The position numbers were made by a program, and so were the translations under genes. Shown here piece after piece: positions 7,389 to 17,214 of a stretch of DNA of 64,000 nucleotides (within the stretch, counting starts at the first letter, position 1; every line of letters begins with the position of its first letter). The stretch comes from Butyricicoccus sp. Marseille-Q5471 (lineage in GTDB: Bacteria > Bacillota > Clostridia > Oscillospirales > Butyricicoccaceae): positions 124,001 to 188,000 of the forward strand of contig NZ_CATNVC010000002.1 in assembly GCF_951230135.1 (NCBI RefSeq), given 5' to 3'. The notes under the pieces are model-generated. The model ran no database searches, was not told the origin of the DNA, and saw only the letters and a list, made by a program, of their open reading frames with translations.

Positions 7389-8744
7389 TTATACAGTAGT
7401 GCACTGTTTCTCACAAACGACGTAAGCGTGAGCGCTTTTTTTCTGCAGCATTTCATCCGGCACCGGCAGCAGGATGTCACAGACGAACCGCTGCTGATAC
7501 TCATAAAAGTCGATCAGTCCATTATACTTCCCGACAATTTTACGAATATTGCGCACGCCAAATCCGTGTTCATTGGTATGGCGCTTTGTGGTACGCAAAT
7601 GTGGATTCTGCCCCAACACCGATTGCGCAATGCTGTTGGAAATAACAATGCTTACATACTGCTCCTGCGGCACAATGACTGCCTCAACCGACGGATTGGC
7701 GGATTTTGTACTGGCTTCTATCGCATTGTCCATCAGATTTCCAATCAAGGAACTGAGATCCACCGGCTCAACCCACGACAGAGCGTTCTGAACATTGAGC
7801 AATACCGTGATATTCTGTTCTCGGCAAATGGAAAGCTTAATTCCCAAGGCCGCGTTCAGCACATCGTTGCCCGTATCCGGCATGTTAGGTTCGTAAATAT
7901 CATGGGTGTTCAACAGCTGTCCCAGCATCTGCTGTGCAGAATCAATCTCCCCATTTTTAAGCAGCCCTGACAGAATCATAATATGGTTCTTACTGTCATG
8001 GCGAACCGCGCTCATTTCCCGATACAGAATGCCAGCTTCTTCCAGCTCCTTCTTGGTGTATTCCTGTTTTTGACGAAGCAGCGCAAGCTCCATCAGGTTT
8101 TTGTGATCCTTACTCACCCGAATGAACAGGTTATATGTAAGCAGGTTGGTAATAAAAATACACAGGGTCGCATACAGAAAAATCTGCTGCATATCCGGGT
8201 CATGAAAGGCGGCTTTCATCATCAGCGTGACACAAAGCAGGGAAAACAGCGGGATGACCGTCAGCGGAATCAAGTCATTGGTTCGGAGGTTTTGCTCATT
8301 GAAATGCAGCAAAATTCTCGTGACATAGAACAGAATCATTTTGGTCAGCAGTACCGCGGCAATGCGCACCGAACTAAACTGCAAAATCAAAATGCGCGGT
8401 TCAAGTCCCGACAAACTGCTGATGAGCAAATTGGTGCCGTATGCAATCAGCGTAATAATCGTCATCAGCAGAATCGATATGAACACCTGCACTGTTGCTA
8501 TGCCCGCCAGATTTGCGCGTGCATACAAGAAGAGAATGACCACCGCAATATAGGTTCCCAGATTATCGAGCGGCAGATAAACATTCAACACCGATATTTG
8601 CAGGAACAGCAACGCGAAGGCGATGCCGCATATCAAGTATCGGCGGGGTTTTGGCTGTTTAAAACCGAAGTAGCGATTCATAAAGTCCAGTATAATTGCG
8701 TTTTCCAACACATTTACACTTAGTTCGAACAATTGCTGCATCAT
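7389..8744 (-). CDS. agrC: AgrC-like sensor histidine kinase
   Basis: 451-residue membrane receptor kinase. The N-terminal half holds about six hydrophobic segments (peptide sensor); the C-terminal half has the phospho-acceptor region with SAVRHDSKNHIMIL (His in RHD) and a GHKL-type ATPase with N-box GNLMDNAIEAS and GFGVRNIRKIV. The start at 8744 (ATGATG) has SD AGGAG and overlaps the agrA stop by 4 nt, implying translational coupling. It should detect the cyclised AgrD product and phosphorylate AgrA. An upstream in-frame extension exists but lies inside agrA and lacks an SD. Confidence 0.9.
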   Translation of the reverse strand: MMQQLFELSVNVLENAIILDFMNRYFGFKQPKPRRYLICGIAFALLFLQISVLNVYLPLDNLGTYIAVVILFLYARANLAGIATVQVFISILLMTIITLIAYGTNLLISSLSGLEPRILILQFSSVRIAAVLLTKMILFYVTRILLHFNEQNLRTNDLIPLTVIPLFSLLCVTLMMKAAFHDPDMQQIFLYATLCIFITNLLTYNLFIRVSKDHKNLMELALLRQKQEYTKKELEEAGILYREMSAVRHDSKNHIMILSGLLKNGEIDSAQQMLGQLLNTHDIYEPNMPDTGNDVLNAALGIKLSICREQNITVLLNVQNALSWVEPVDLSSLIGNLMDNAIEASTKSANPSVEAVIVPQEQYVSIVISNSIAQSVLGQNPHLRTTKRHTNEHGFGVRNIRKIVGKYNGLIDFYEYQQRFVCDILLPVPDEMLQKKSAHAYVVCEKQCTTV

Positions 8745-9448
8745 CTGCTTCTCCTCATATAACGCATGAAGGCCTGTTGCGTCTCCGCCATCCGGCTGCG
8801 GCTGATCGGCAGTTCCTCTCCCGAATCCAATATCACCGTGTTGGCACGCAGACGGCTCATATGTGCACAATTGACCAGATACCCAACATGCACTCTGACA
8901 AAGTTCGGATGGTTTATTTCCTGCTCCACTTTATTCAGCTGCGCCTTAAAGCGAATCACATCGTCGACGGTATGTATTTGCACGTAATGCGCATCGCTTT
9001 CCAAATACAAAATATCTGCAGCGGGAAACGCCCGTTTCTCCCCATGCAGATTGATCAGCAGCGTTCGGTTCTTCTCTTTGCACTTATGCTCCAGCCGTTC
9101 AATGACCTGCGGCAATTCCTCTGCAAAGTGCGTTTTTCTCAGAAACCAAAGAGGCTGATACTGAAAGGACTGGAACACCAGTTCGCTGAGACTGGTCACA
9201 AACACAATGCTGGTATCCTGCGATCTGGCATGGATTTCTTTGGCAAGCGCAAAGCCGTTGATAATCGGCATATCAATATCAAGGAATGCAACCTCCGGCG
9301 GTGCTGTCTCCACCACCTTCAGCAGTTCAGAACCGTCTGTAAACGTCTGAATTTCCATGCAATCGAACAAACTCGGCAAGGCCTCTTTTAACGCTGTTGC
9401 AAGGTTGTCTGCGAAATATGCATTGTCGTCGCAAATGTAAACGGTCAT
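8741..9448 (-). CDS. agrA: AgrA-like LytTR response regulator
   Basis: 235-residue DNA-binding response regulator. The N-terminal receiver has an acidic pocket (CDDN), phospho-acceptor D57 in FLDIDMP and a conserved VFVTS/FLRK end. The C-terminal LytTR domain (about 130-235) includes ADILYLESDAHYVQIHT and FVRVHVGYLVN, typical of AgrA/VirR. First gene of the agrA-agrC operon; SD GGGGGTGA before ATG at 9448. The probable target is the repeat pair at 7262-7293. Confidence 0.9.
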   Translation of the reverse strand: MTVYICDDNAYFADNLATALKEALPSLFDCMEIQTFTDGSELLKVVETAPPEVAFLDIDMPIINGFALAKEIHARSQDTSIVFVTSLSELVFQSFQYQPLWFLRKTHFAEELPQVIERLEHKCKEKNRTLLINLHGEKRAFPAADILYLESDAHYVQIHTVDDVIRFKAQLNKVEQEINHPNFVRVHVGYLVNCAHMSRLRANTVILDSGEELPISRSRMAETQQAFMRYMRRSR

Positions 9449-9559
9449 GACTTCACCCCCATTGCATTATGTTTTTATTTTATCATGCCTTAGTGTTATA
9501 TTACAAAACATTATTTTCCATGGAAAGCATACTCCAACCTATCTCTCCCCGGGCTGCGC

Positions 9560-9587
9560 AAAAAAACAGGATCCCAGTGGGATCCTG
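9560..9587 (-). terminator. Terminator after the Na/Pi cotransporter gene
   Basis: Minus-strand CAGGATCCCA / TGGGATCCTG hairpin followed by T7. Confidence 0.85.
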
Positions 9588-9593
9588 CTCTTC

Positions 9594-11387
9594 TTATGCG
9601 CGGTCAGATACATCAATCAAATCAAGCTTGCTCAGGTATTTCTGCTGATAGTACATCAGCTTTTCCTTGAACTGCGGTGTGGTCTTGTACTCCTGCTTCG
9701 CATACTCGTGCGTATCGAATTCAGTTGCACCCTCACCCAACTGGATGGTATAAATCGCAATGTTCGAGCAATGGTCGCTGATTTTCTCCAAGTCATGCAC
9801 GATATCCAGAAACGGAATACCGATCTGCATGGTGCAGGAACCGCCGCCGAGTCGCTCGATATGGCGACTCTTGAGCCGTTCCTTGAGCGTATCAACGACT
9901 TCCTCAATCGGCTCGACCGTACGTGCAATGCCAACCGACTGCGTCATATAACCCTCGACCGTCAGCTCCAGTACCTCGCTCACAGCCTCGCACATGACCT
10001 GCAGCTCCTTCATGGCCGATTCAGAGAATTTTTGATCGGTCTGACGGAACTCGTCGACCCGGTCAAAGATATTCTGCGCATAGTCGCCGATTTTTTCAAA
10101 GTCCGATAGCGAATGCATCATTTCCGCCGATTGCCGGCGCTGATCAACCGAACGGATGTTGTGAATGTTCAGCAGATATTTGCCGATTTCCACCTCTGCC
10201 CGGTCAAGGAAGCTTTCATGCTCGTGAAAACGCTCTTCCTCCGGCTTGCTGCTGTCAAACAGCGGTGTAATCGCCAGTTCAAAGTTGAGCTTAGCCGCTT
10301 CACCCATATCAATGATGCAGCGCTGTGCCTGCTCAAGTGCAAGCGAGGGCGTGGTCAGGAAGCGAGGCTCCAGCTTGGCCAACGGATCCTCCTGCTGCTC
10401 GCCAGACGGCACGCTCCACTCAGCCAGATGCACCAGCTGCTTGGTAAAGGGCAGGAACAGCAGCGTGCAGCTCACATTAAACAGCGTATGGAAGTTTGCG
10501 ATGCCGCCCTTGTCAATCGCATGCTCCCAGAAGCTAAAGCCGATTACACTGTTGAGTCCGTAAACCGCGGTCAAAAACACGATTGAACCGATTAGATTGA
10601 AATAAAAGTGAACCATCGCTGTGCGGCGTGCATTTTTGGAACCGCCGAGCGAGGACAGAAACGCTGTGATGCAGGTACCAATGTTTTGACCGAGAATAAT
10701 CGGCACCGCCGCCGCATAGGTAATAACGCCGGTGGTAGACAATGCCTGCAAAATGCCAACCGAGGCCGAGGACGACTGGATAATCGCTGTAACGAGCGCA
10801 CCGACCAGCACGCCCAGTACCGGATTTGCCACCATGGCAAACAGCTGCGCGAACTGCGGCAGCTCCGCCAGCGGTGCAACCGCCTTTTCCATCACCGACA
10901 TACCGATGAACAGAATACCAAAGCCGGTAAAAATATCGGCGATGTCACGCGTGCGTCGCTTTTTGGCCGTCATCATGATGATGACACCGGCAAGTACAAT
11001 CAAATACGCAAGGTTTGCCGGCTTAATCAGCTTGAGCAGCAGATTATCGCCAATCGCTCCGCCCGAATCCAGACGCAGAATCTGCGCCGTGACCGTCGTA
11101 CCGATGTTTGCGCCCAAAATAACGCCAACCGACTGTCTCAGCGTCATGATACCGGCGTTTACAAAGCCGACAACCATGACTGTCGTCGCCGAGGACGACT
11201 GAATTACCATCGTGACGACCATGCCCATCAGCAGCGCCTTAAAGACATTTCCCGTCATTTTTTCCAGAGTTTTTTCCAGTTTTGCGCCCGCGGCACGTTC
11301 CAGACCCTTGCCCATGGTTGTCATACCATAGACAAACAGCGCCAGACCGCCTACCATTTGTACGAGCGACAGCACATCAAATTTCAT
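9594..11387 (-). CDS. Na+/phosphate cotransporter with C-terminal PhoU-like domain
   Basis: 597-residue NptA/YjbB-type membrane protein. The N-terminal 330 residues carry two Na_Pi_cotrans repeats with the paired QSSSA motifs (VIQSSSATTVMVVGF and IIQSSSASVGILQAL). The C-terminal 230 residues are helical and PhoU-like (DFEKIGDYAQNIFD, DLEKISDHCSNIA). It moves inorganic phosphate with Na+. The start at 11387 is preferred because GGAGG lies 6 nt upstream; the frame opens six codons earlier without an SD. Monocistronic, with its own promoter and terminator. Confidence 0.93.
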   Translation of the reverse strand: MKFDVLSLVQMVGGLALFVYGMTTMGKGLERAAGAKLEKTLEKMTGNVFKALLMGMVVTMVIQSSSATTVMVVGFVNAGIMTLRQSVGVILGANIGTTVTAQILRLDSGGAIGDNLLLKLIKPANLAYLIVLAGVIIMMTAKKRRTRDIADIFTGFGILFIGMSVMEKAVAPLAELPQFAQLFAMVANPVLGVLVGALVTAIIQSSSASVGILQALSTTGVITYAAAVPIILGQNIGTCITAFLSSLGGSKNARRTAMVHFYFNLIGSIVFLTAVYGLNSVIGFSFWEHAIDKGGIANFHTLFNVSCTLLFLPFTKQLVHLAEWSVPSGEQQEDPLAKLEPRFLTTPSLALEQAQRCIIDMGEAAKLNFELAITPLFDSSKPEEERFHEHESFLDRAEVEIGKYLLNIHNIRSVDQRRQSAEMMHSLSDFEKIGDYAQNIFDRVDEFRQTDQKFSESAMKELQVMCEAVSEVLELTVEGYMTQSVGIARTVEPIEEVVDTLKERLKSRHIERLGGGSCTMQIGIPFLDIVHDLEKISDHCSNIAIYTIQLGEGATEFDTHEYAKQEYKTTPQFKEKLMYYQQKYLSKLDLIDVSDRA

Positions 11388-11447
11388 GCGCTTCCTCCGT
11401 TTCACACAGATCTTACTTTATCTTTTCCTCTTTTTCATACATTATAA

Positions 11448-11477
11448 AGTATACCTTACGGATAAAACCCCTGTCAA
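11448..11477 (-). promoter_or_regulatory. Promoter of the Na/Pi cotransporter gene
   Basis: Minus-strand TTGACA (11472-11477) and TATACT (11448-11453), 18-nt spacer. Confidence 0.7.
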
Positions 11478-11502
11478 CACTCAAACACCAAGGAGATGAA
11501 AC

Positions 11503-12171
11503 ATGGTGCAAAATCCACTAATTTTGATTTCCAGCGGAAGAATTATGGGTGAATTGTCTATGCAGCGCCGACAGAGCGAGCTATATGGGCTGTGCATTGC
11601 ACAGTCTGGCGGCGTCGCTGTGCTCGATACGGGCGGCGATTGTTCTGCCCTCGCGCAGCGATGCGATGCGCTGCTGCTCTCCGGCGGCGGTGACGTGCAT
11701 CCCGCGCTGTATGGTCAGACCTGCGATACCTCGGCGCATCTATCCATCGATCCGGTACGAGATGGCGAGGAGCAGGGACTGTTTGAGGCCTTTGCCGCAA
11801 GAAACAAACCTATTCTCGGAGTATGCCGCGGCATTCAGGTCATCAATGTGCTGTGCGGCGGCACGCTGTTTCAGCATCTTGACGACCACTCGGACGCATG
11901 TCACCCGGTTGCCTGTTCCGCTCGTCTTACCGCGCTTGTCGGCTCTGCTCCCATGGTCAACAGCTACCATCATCAGGCCTGCAATCGTTTGGGGCAAGGC
12001 CTGCGCCTCGCCGCACGCGCACCCGACGGCGTGATTGAGGCGATTTGGCACGAATCACTGCCTATTCTGGGTGTACAGTGGCATCCCGAGCGCATGGTTC
12101 CGTCGCTTTGCGACGATGTGACGGGCGAAAATCACGCCACCCTGTTCGACTGGTTGGTTCAGCAAGCATAG
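11503..12171 (+). CDS. Gamma-glutamyl-gamma-aminobutyrate hydrolase-like class I glutamine amidotransferase (PuuD type)
   Basis: 222-residue cytoplasmic hydrolase. Visible are the nucleophile elbow PILGVCRGIQVINVL with Cys near residue 108 and the C-terminal GVQWHPE carrying the catalytic His and Glu, in the arrangement of peptidase C26. Family members hydrolyse gamma-glutamyl amides. AAGGAGATG lies 6 nt before the ATG. It shares its strand with the following lipoprotein gene, but that gene has its own promoter. Substrate not established. Confidence 0.88.
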   Translation: MVQNPLILISSGRIMGELSMQRRQSELYGLCIAQSGGVAVLDTGGDCSALAQRCDALLLSGGGDVHPALYGQTCDTSAHLSIDPVRDGEEQGLFEAFAARNKPILGVCRGIQVINVLCGGTLFQHLDDHSDACHPVACSARLTALVGSAPMVNSYHHQACNRLGQGLRLAARAPDGVIEAIWHESLPILGVQWHPERMVPSLCDDVTGENHATLFDWLVQQA

Positions 12172-12182
12172 GTCAGAAATGA

Positions 12183-12211
12183 TTGACATTTCATGTAGAA
12201 AACGCTACACT
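12183..12211 (+). promoter_or_regulatory. Promoter of the binding-protein/5'-nucleotidase-C lipoprotein
   Basis: TTGACA (12183-12188) and TACACT (12206-12211), 17-nt spacer, 69 nt upstream of the ATG at 12280. Confidence 0.7.
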
Positions 12212-12279
12212 GAACATGATTATTGCGCTCCACGCTTGTGGTCCGCCAGAACCAGAAAGACAGGATAGGAGAAATCTGC

Positions 12280-14154
12280 ATGAATGCCACCAAAGCCTCA
12301 GCGGCACTCGCGCTCACCATGGCGCTGACCACTCTGCTGAGTGGCTGCACGCCCGCAGACCCACCGGCGGACGCTGCCGCCCGTTCCGGTACCGCGCCGA
12401 ACGAAGTGCTCACGCTGCAGCCCGTTCCCTCCGGCAAGCTGCTTCTCACCGCACGCGGCGAGGACGGGGTCAATCACACGCAAATCGAACAGATTGTCGA
12501 AACCAAGTTTCCGAATATCGACCTTGTGTTCCGAAACGATACCTCTTCCGCCTTGGATATTGCGCACGATGATTTGGCGGACCTTTACTTTACCACCGCG
12601 CCCGAGCAGTTCAACAGCCGCGCCGACGAGCAGCTGATTGACTTATCAGCGCAGGCATACCTTGATTATTATCATCTGCCTGCACTGGACAGCTGCCAAA
12701 TTGACGGACATATCTATTATCTGCCCGGTCCTGCGTCTTTAACTGGTATCGTGTACGATAGAACGCTGTTTGAGCAACACAATTGGAAAATTCCTACCAA
12801 TCTTGACGGATTTATCGATCTGTGTCAGCAGATTGAACAGGAAACTAACCTGCGTGCGCTTCAGGTCTCCTCCGCAGACTTGGACACTCTCTGCGCACTG
12901 TTATCCGGCGCACCGGACAACACCGCACCGGCGCTTGCAGGAATCCAGACACTGCTTGATGCAAAAGTCATTGAGCCAAGTGATTTTGAGGCGGAGGCCA
13001 TTGACAGTTCTCTTTCGTTTTACCGCGATCACGGCTGCGCGATGATGATTGACACGCTCTCCGCGCCGCGCAATGCCGGCACCTACGGCGACGGCAAGCA
13101 GCACGAGTTGGGTATGATGCCCTTCCCCTGCGGAAACAATTCAAATTCTGACTACCTGCTTGCCGAGCCAAGCTATTTTGTCGGAGCCAGCAAGGCGCTT
13201 GCTGAGCCGAGCAGCGAGGACAAGCTGAAAGCGGTGCACGAAATTCTGGAGCTTCTCAGCACGCCCGATGTACAGACTCAACTGACCGCCAAGGGCACAC
13301 CGATGCTCAGTCTGGTGCGGGATGCCGCCCCGATTGACGGCGATTTGCTCGCCGACTGTGCAGATACTATTTCCGACAGCCGCGTCACCTCTCTGCGTTA
13401 TGCCAGCAGCCGCCAAAAGACGGCCGCCGACCTCGCCCTTTCGGATGCAATCCGCTCATTTGCCGCCGGTCAGATGACCTCGCAGCAGGTTGCGGCAGCG
13501 GCCGCGGCGGCGCACGACCGGCTCGAGCTGCCTCATGCAGACACCGGCGAATCCGTCGGCACGGCTGCAACAGACTTTACGGTGCTGGAGACCGCGCTCT
13601 ACACAGCCGATGTTTTTCGCCGCACTGCAGGCACACAAATCGGACTGACCCGTGCCAATACGCCGAGCAGCGGCTGCAGCATTCGTTTTTATCAGGGTAA
13701 TATCACAGCGGGCGGCGACGATGCGGCACTGGACTTTCTCGCCCGCGGCTATGAAGGCTGCCTGACCGCCATGAAGATGACAGGCGACAATCTGCTCCGC
13801 TGCCTGAATGAGATTTATGCGCCTTCTGCCGATTATCCCAACGCCTATGTGGTTGCCTCCGGCCTTAAAATCGAATTCGCACCGTGGGCGGGTGACGGCA
13901 AGCGCATCGTCAGTGCCACACTCGCAGACGGAACGCCGCTGAAGCCGGAGGAGATTTACACAGTTGCGGCGTGGGACGATACCATCAATTCCGCACGCGC
14001 TGCCGAAACGTGGCAGTGCTCTGATTTGTCGTTTACGGAGATTATGACGGCCGCCCTCTCGTCCGACAGCCCGATTTCCCCCTTTCATGACGGTCGATTC
14101 ACACTGAACTGGAGCCTAATCGACGAGCCGGCCGAGACCACTAAAACCAAATAA
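12280..14154 (+). CDS. Lipoprotein joining a solute-binding-like domain to a 5'-nucleotidase C-terminal-like domain
   Basis: 624 residues. The start at 12280 follows AGGAG and gives a signal ending in lipobox LLSGC. Residues about 45-400 look like an extracellular sugar-type binding protein (LTGIVYDRTLFEQHNWKIP is the classic yD..lFe..G segment). After a helical Ala-rich linker, residues about 430-620 resemble the 5_nucleotid_C domain (GDNLLRCLNEIY, VVASGLKIEFAPWAGDGKRI, GTPLKPEEIYTVA). The metallophosphatase half of a true 5'-nucleotidase is absent, so nucleotidase activity is unlikely. Probably a surface-exposed ligand-binding protein; no transporter genes adjoin it. Confidence 0.75.
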   Translation: MNATKASAALALTMALTTLLSGCTPADPPADAAARSGTAPNEVLTLQPVPSGKLLLTARGEDGVNHTQIEQIVETKFPNIDLVFRNDTSSALDIAHDDLADLYFTTAPEQFNSRADEQLIDLSAQAYLDYYHLPALDSCQIDGHIYYLPGPASLTGIVYDRTLFEQHNWKIPTNLDGFIDLCQQIEQETNLRALQVSSADLDTLCALLSGAPDNTAPALAGIQTLLDAKVIEPSDFEAEAIDSSLSFYRDHGCAMMIDTLSAPRNAGTYGDGKQHELGMMPFPCGNNSNSDYLLAEPSYFVGASKALAEPSSEDKLKAVHEILELLSTPDVQTQLTAKGTPMLSLVRDAAPIDGDLLADCADTISDSRVTSLRYASSRQKTAADLALSDAIRSFAAGQMTSQQVAAAAAAAHDRLELPHADTGESVGTAATDFTVLETALYTADVFRRTAGTQIGLTRANTPSSGCSIRFYQGNITAGGDDAALDFLARGYEGCLTAMKMTGDNLLRCLNEIYAPSADYPNAYVVASGLKIEFAPWAGDGKRIVSATLADGTPLKPEEIYTVAAWDDTINSARAAETWQCSDLSFTEIMTAALSSDSPISPFHDGRFTLNWSLIDEPAETTKTK

Positions 14155-14157
14155 ATA

Positions 14158-14189
14158 AACGCCGTCCGGTTTAACCGGACGGCGTTTTT
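14158..14189. terminator. Bidirectional terminator
   Basis: ACGCCGTCCGGTT / AACCGGACGGCGT perfect stem with A and T tracts. It lies between convergent genes (lipoprotein + and rpoD -). Confidence 0.9.
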
Positions 14190-14192
14190 CTC

Positions 14193-15416
14193 TTAATTTA
14201 AGAAATCCTTGAGCTTCTTCGAACGGGACGGATGACGCAGCTTACGCAGTGCCTTGGCCTCAATCTGACGGATACGCTCGCGGGTGACGTTGAATTCCTT
14301 GCCAACTTCCTCAAGCGTGCGGGTGTGACCGTCCTCAATGCCGAAACGCAGGCGCAGCACCTTTTCCTCACGCGGAGTCAGCGTCTTAAGCACCTCAACC
14401 AGCTGCTCCTTGAGCAGCATGAAGGATGCGGCTTCCGCCGGTTCGGGCGCATCGTCGTCCGGAATGAAGTCGCCGAGGTGGGAATCCTCTTCCTCACCGA
14501 TTGGCGTTTCCAGCGAAACGGGTTCCTGTGCAATCTTCAAGATATCACGAACACGGTCAACTGGCATATTCATTTCCTTGGCAATTTCCTCCGGACTCGG
14601 GTCGTGACCCAGCTCCTGCAGCAGCTGACGGGAAACACGGATGACCTTGTTAATCGTTTCTACCATGTGTACCGGAATACGGATGGTACGCGCCTGATCG
14701 GCAATTGCACGGGTAATGGCCTGACGAATCCACCACGTTGCATAGGTAGAAAACTTAAAGCCCTTGCTCGAGTCAAACTTCTCAACCGCCTTAATCAGAC
14801 CCAGATTGCCTTCCTGAATCAGGTCAAGGAACAGCATGCCGCGGCCGACATAGCGCTTCGCAATTGATACGACCAGACGGAGGTTGGCTTCTGCCAGACG
14901 TTTTTTTGCACGCTCGCCTGCGGCAACCGCCTTATCAAGCGCCTTGCGCTCGTCTGCCGGAATCTCGTCACCCTCTTTTTCGATGCGTTCAATGGCTTCC
15001 GCGCCCTTCTGCATCATCTCTGCCAGGCTGACTTCTTCTTCGGGAGACAGCAGATCTACCTTACCAATCTCCTTGAGGTACATGCGGACAGGATCGTCGA
15101 TGGCAAAGGTCTCCGCCATGGCCGATGTGTCAATCAGCTCGGCTTCCGAAACCTCTTCAACCTCTTCCGGCTCAAAAGCCTCTTCCTCGTCGTTGCCGAG
15201 CGCCTTCTCCAGCACGCCCTCGCCTTCGATTTCGATGCCCATGGTTTCCATGGTTTCGTACAGTTTATCGATATCTTCGGTTTCCAGATCAAGTGCGGCA
15301 AGCGCATCCGCAATTTCCTTCAGGGACAGCTTGCCGTTCTTTTTGCCGAGCGCAAGCAGGTCCTTGAGTACCTGCTGCTGGTCGACGGTTTCCGGCGTGT
15401 TGTTGTTGGTCGTCAT
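14193..15416 (-). CDS. rpoD: Primary sigma factor SigA (RpoD)
   Basis: 407-residue group 1 sigma factor. The N-terminus is sigma 1.1-like and acidic; region 1.2 begins at [12 protein letters not shown]; regions 2.1-2.4 include the hallmark [16 protein letters not shown]; region 3 contains [16 protein letters not shown]; region 4 ([20 protein letters not shown]) reads the -35 box. Length fits clostridial SigA. The start overlaps the dnaG stop by 4 nt (ATGA), so translation is coupled. Third gene of the dgt-dnaG-rpoD operon. Confidence 0.98.
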   Translation of the reverse strand: MTTNNNTPETVDQQQVLKDLLALGKKNGKLSLKEIADALAALDLETEDIDKLYETMETMGIEIEGEGVLEKALGNDEEEAFEPEEVEEVSEAELIDTSAMAETFAIDDPVRMYLKEIGKVDLLSPEEEVSLAEMMQKGAEAIERIEKEGDEIPADERKALDKAVAAGERAKKRLAEANLRLVVSIAKRYVGRGMLFLDLIQEGNLGLIKAVEKFDSSKGFKFSTYATWWIRQAITRAIADQARTIRIPVHMVETINKVIRVSRQLLQELGHDPSPEEIAKEMNMPVDRVRDILKIAQEPVSLETPIGEEEDSHLGDFIPDDDAPEPAEAASFMLLKEQLVEVLKTLTPREEKVLRLRFGIEDGHTRTLEEVGKEFNVTRERIRQIEAKALRKLRHPSRSKKLKDFLN

Positions 15417-17179
15417 ATCATTTGTCCTCCCGCGTTTTGTTTTTTGATGCGTCCAAAGGTTAGCAGCGGATCTTCTCCGGCTTCGGCGAGCGTACCGTCC
15501 TTGACGCGTTGTAATCGAATCGTGTTTATGTAGTCAGTCAGTGCCTGCCGCTGCTCGGCGGCGGGCGTAGAGGCTGACAACACGTTGGTCAGGTGTGCCA
15601 TTTCACTTTCAGTTAATTCGCCCTCAAACTGGGCGATACCGACGATTTGGCCGTGTTCGTCCAGCGCGTGCGCGTGCTCATATATCTTACGCAAAATGGG
15701 CGCTGAGAACCACTCTGCCGGCAGTTCTTTTTGTAATCCAGCAAGTAATTTCTGGTCGCTGAAAATCAGTCGCAGCACACCTTCCTCCGCCTTTGCCGAT
15801 TTTATATCCGTATAGGCAAGGGTTTTGTCCTTTGGCTGCGCCATATTGACCGGCGAGCGTATCTCTTTTCTTTCCGCCGCCTTTCGCTTTTTCAGGCGAA
15901 TGGTCAGTTCCCGCTTGACCTCAACCGCCATGGCTTCGGGCGTTACGCCCGCCATTTTGGCCGCACGTCCGGCGTATACCTCGCGCTCCACCGAAGAATC
16001 AATGGTGGCGAGCATGCGTGCTGCATCCTTGAGAAACTGCACCCGCGCCTCATCATCCTCCAAATCATATTTGGCGGCGATTTGTTCGATGCGGTATGCG
16101 TTGTGGTTTTCACTGCGCTCAATCAGATTGCGGAACGCATCCGCGCCCTTTTCGCGCAAGAATTCATCCGGATCCTTGGCACCCGGAATTTTAAGCACCT
16201 TGACCTGCAAATCGCATTTTTTTAGAATATCAATTGCACGCTGTGCCGCTGCCTGCCCCGCGCCGTCCGCATCATAGGAAATGACGATTTGTCCGGTGTG
16301 CCGCGCAATCATGCGCGCCTGATCCTCGGTCAGCGAAGTGCCGAGCGAAGCCACCGCCGAGTCAAATCCTGCCTGATGCAGCGCGATTACGTCCATATAG
16401 CCTTCCGCCAAAATGAAATAGTCGCTGCGCGTCGTCTTGGAAAAATTAAGCGCAAACAGATTTCGGCTTTTGTGGAAAATGGGCGTTTCGGGCGAGTTGA
16501 GGTATTTGGGTTTGGAATCATCCATGACTCGACCGCCGAAGGCGATTACGTTGCCGCGCACATCGATGATGGGAAACATGACGCGGTTTCGAAACCGGTC
16601 ATATACCCTGCCCTTTTCGTTGCGGCTCACCAGTCCCGCGTCGAGCAGTTCCTCACGAGTGTAACCCTTTGCGGCCATCGCATCCATCAGCGCATGAAAT
16701 GAGTCAGGTGCATAGCCCAGACCGAATTTGTTCATAATCCGCCGATGCAGACCGCGGTTTAAAAAATACTGCTGCACCGACCGATTCTCCGGCAGCCAGA
16801 GTGTGTCATAAAAGAACCGTCCCGCGTCCTTGCAAAGGGCGTACAGCCGTTCCCGGTGCCGCGCCGCCTTTCGCTCATCCTCGCCCTGTTCGGGCACCTC
16901 GATGCCGCAGCGGGCAGCCAGGAAGCGTACCGCATCCGGAAATTCCAGGCCCTCGGCCTTCATGACAAAGGTGATAACGCCGCCGCCCGCGCCGCAGCCG
17001 AAGCAGTGAAAAATCTGCTTGTCGGCCGAAACGGAAAACGACGGACTTTTTTCATTATGGAAGGGGCAAAGTCCAAAGTAATTTGCGCCGCTCTTTTTGA
17101 GGGGAACGTACTGTGACACGACATCAACAATGTCGTTTCGTGCCGACAATTCGTCCAGAAAGATGCGGTCAAAGGCCAT
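15413..17179 (-). CDS. dnaG: DNA primase
   Basis: 588 residues. The N-terminal zinc ribbon is intact (CPFHNEK...FHCFGCG), then the primase catalytic core with [13 protein letters not shown] and [16 protein letters not shown], a TOPRIM domain ([27 protein letters not shown]), and a C-terminal helicase-binding region. It synthesises RNA primers at the replication fork. SD GAGGAGG upstream. Sits between dgt and rpoD in the conserved macromolecular-synthesis arrangement. Confidence 0.98.
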   Translation of the reverse strand: MAFDRIFLDELSARNDIVDVVSQYVPLKKSGANYFGLCPFHNEKSPSFSVSADKQIFHCFGCGAGGGVITFVMKAEGLEFPDAVRFLAARCGIEVPEQGEDERKAARHRERLYALCKDAGRFFYDTLWLPENRSVQQYFLNRGLHRRIMNKFGLGYAPDSFHALMDAMAAKGYTREELLDAGLVSRNEKGRVYDRFRNRVMFPIIDVRGNVIAFGGRVMDDSKPKYLNSPETPIFHKSRNLFALNFSKTTRSDYFILAEGYMDVIALHQAGFDSAVASLGTSLTEDQARMIARHTGQIVISYDADGAGQAAAQRAIDILKKCDLQVKVLKIPGAKDPDEFLREKGADAFRNLIERSENHNAYRIEQIAAKYDLEDDEARVQFLKDAARMLATIDSSVEREVYAGRAAKMAGVTPEAMAVEVKRELTIRLKKRKAAERKEIRSPVNMAQPKDKTLAYTDIKSAKAEEGVLRLIFSDQKLLAGLQKELPAEWFSAPILRKIYEHAHALDEHGQIVGIAQFEGELTESEMAHLTNVLSASTPAAEQRQALTDYINTIRLQRVKDGTLAEAGEDPLLTFGRIKKQNAGGQMI

Positions 17180-17214
17180 ACGCGCATCCTCCTCTCCGCA
17201 TTATGCCCAATTCG

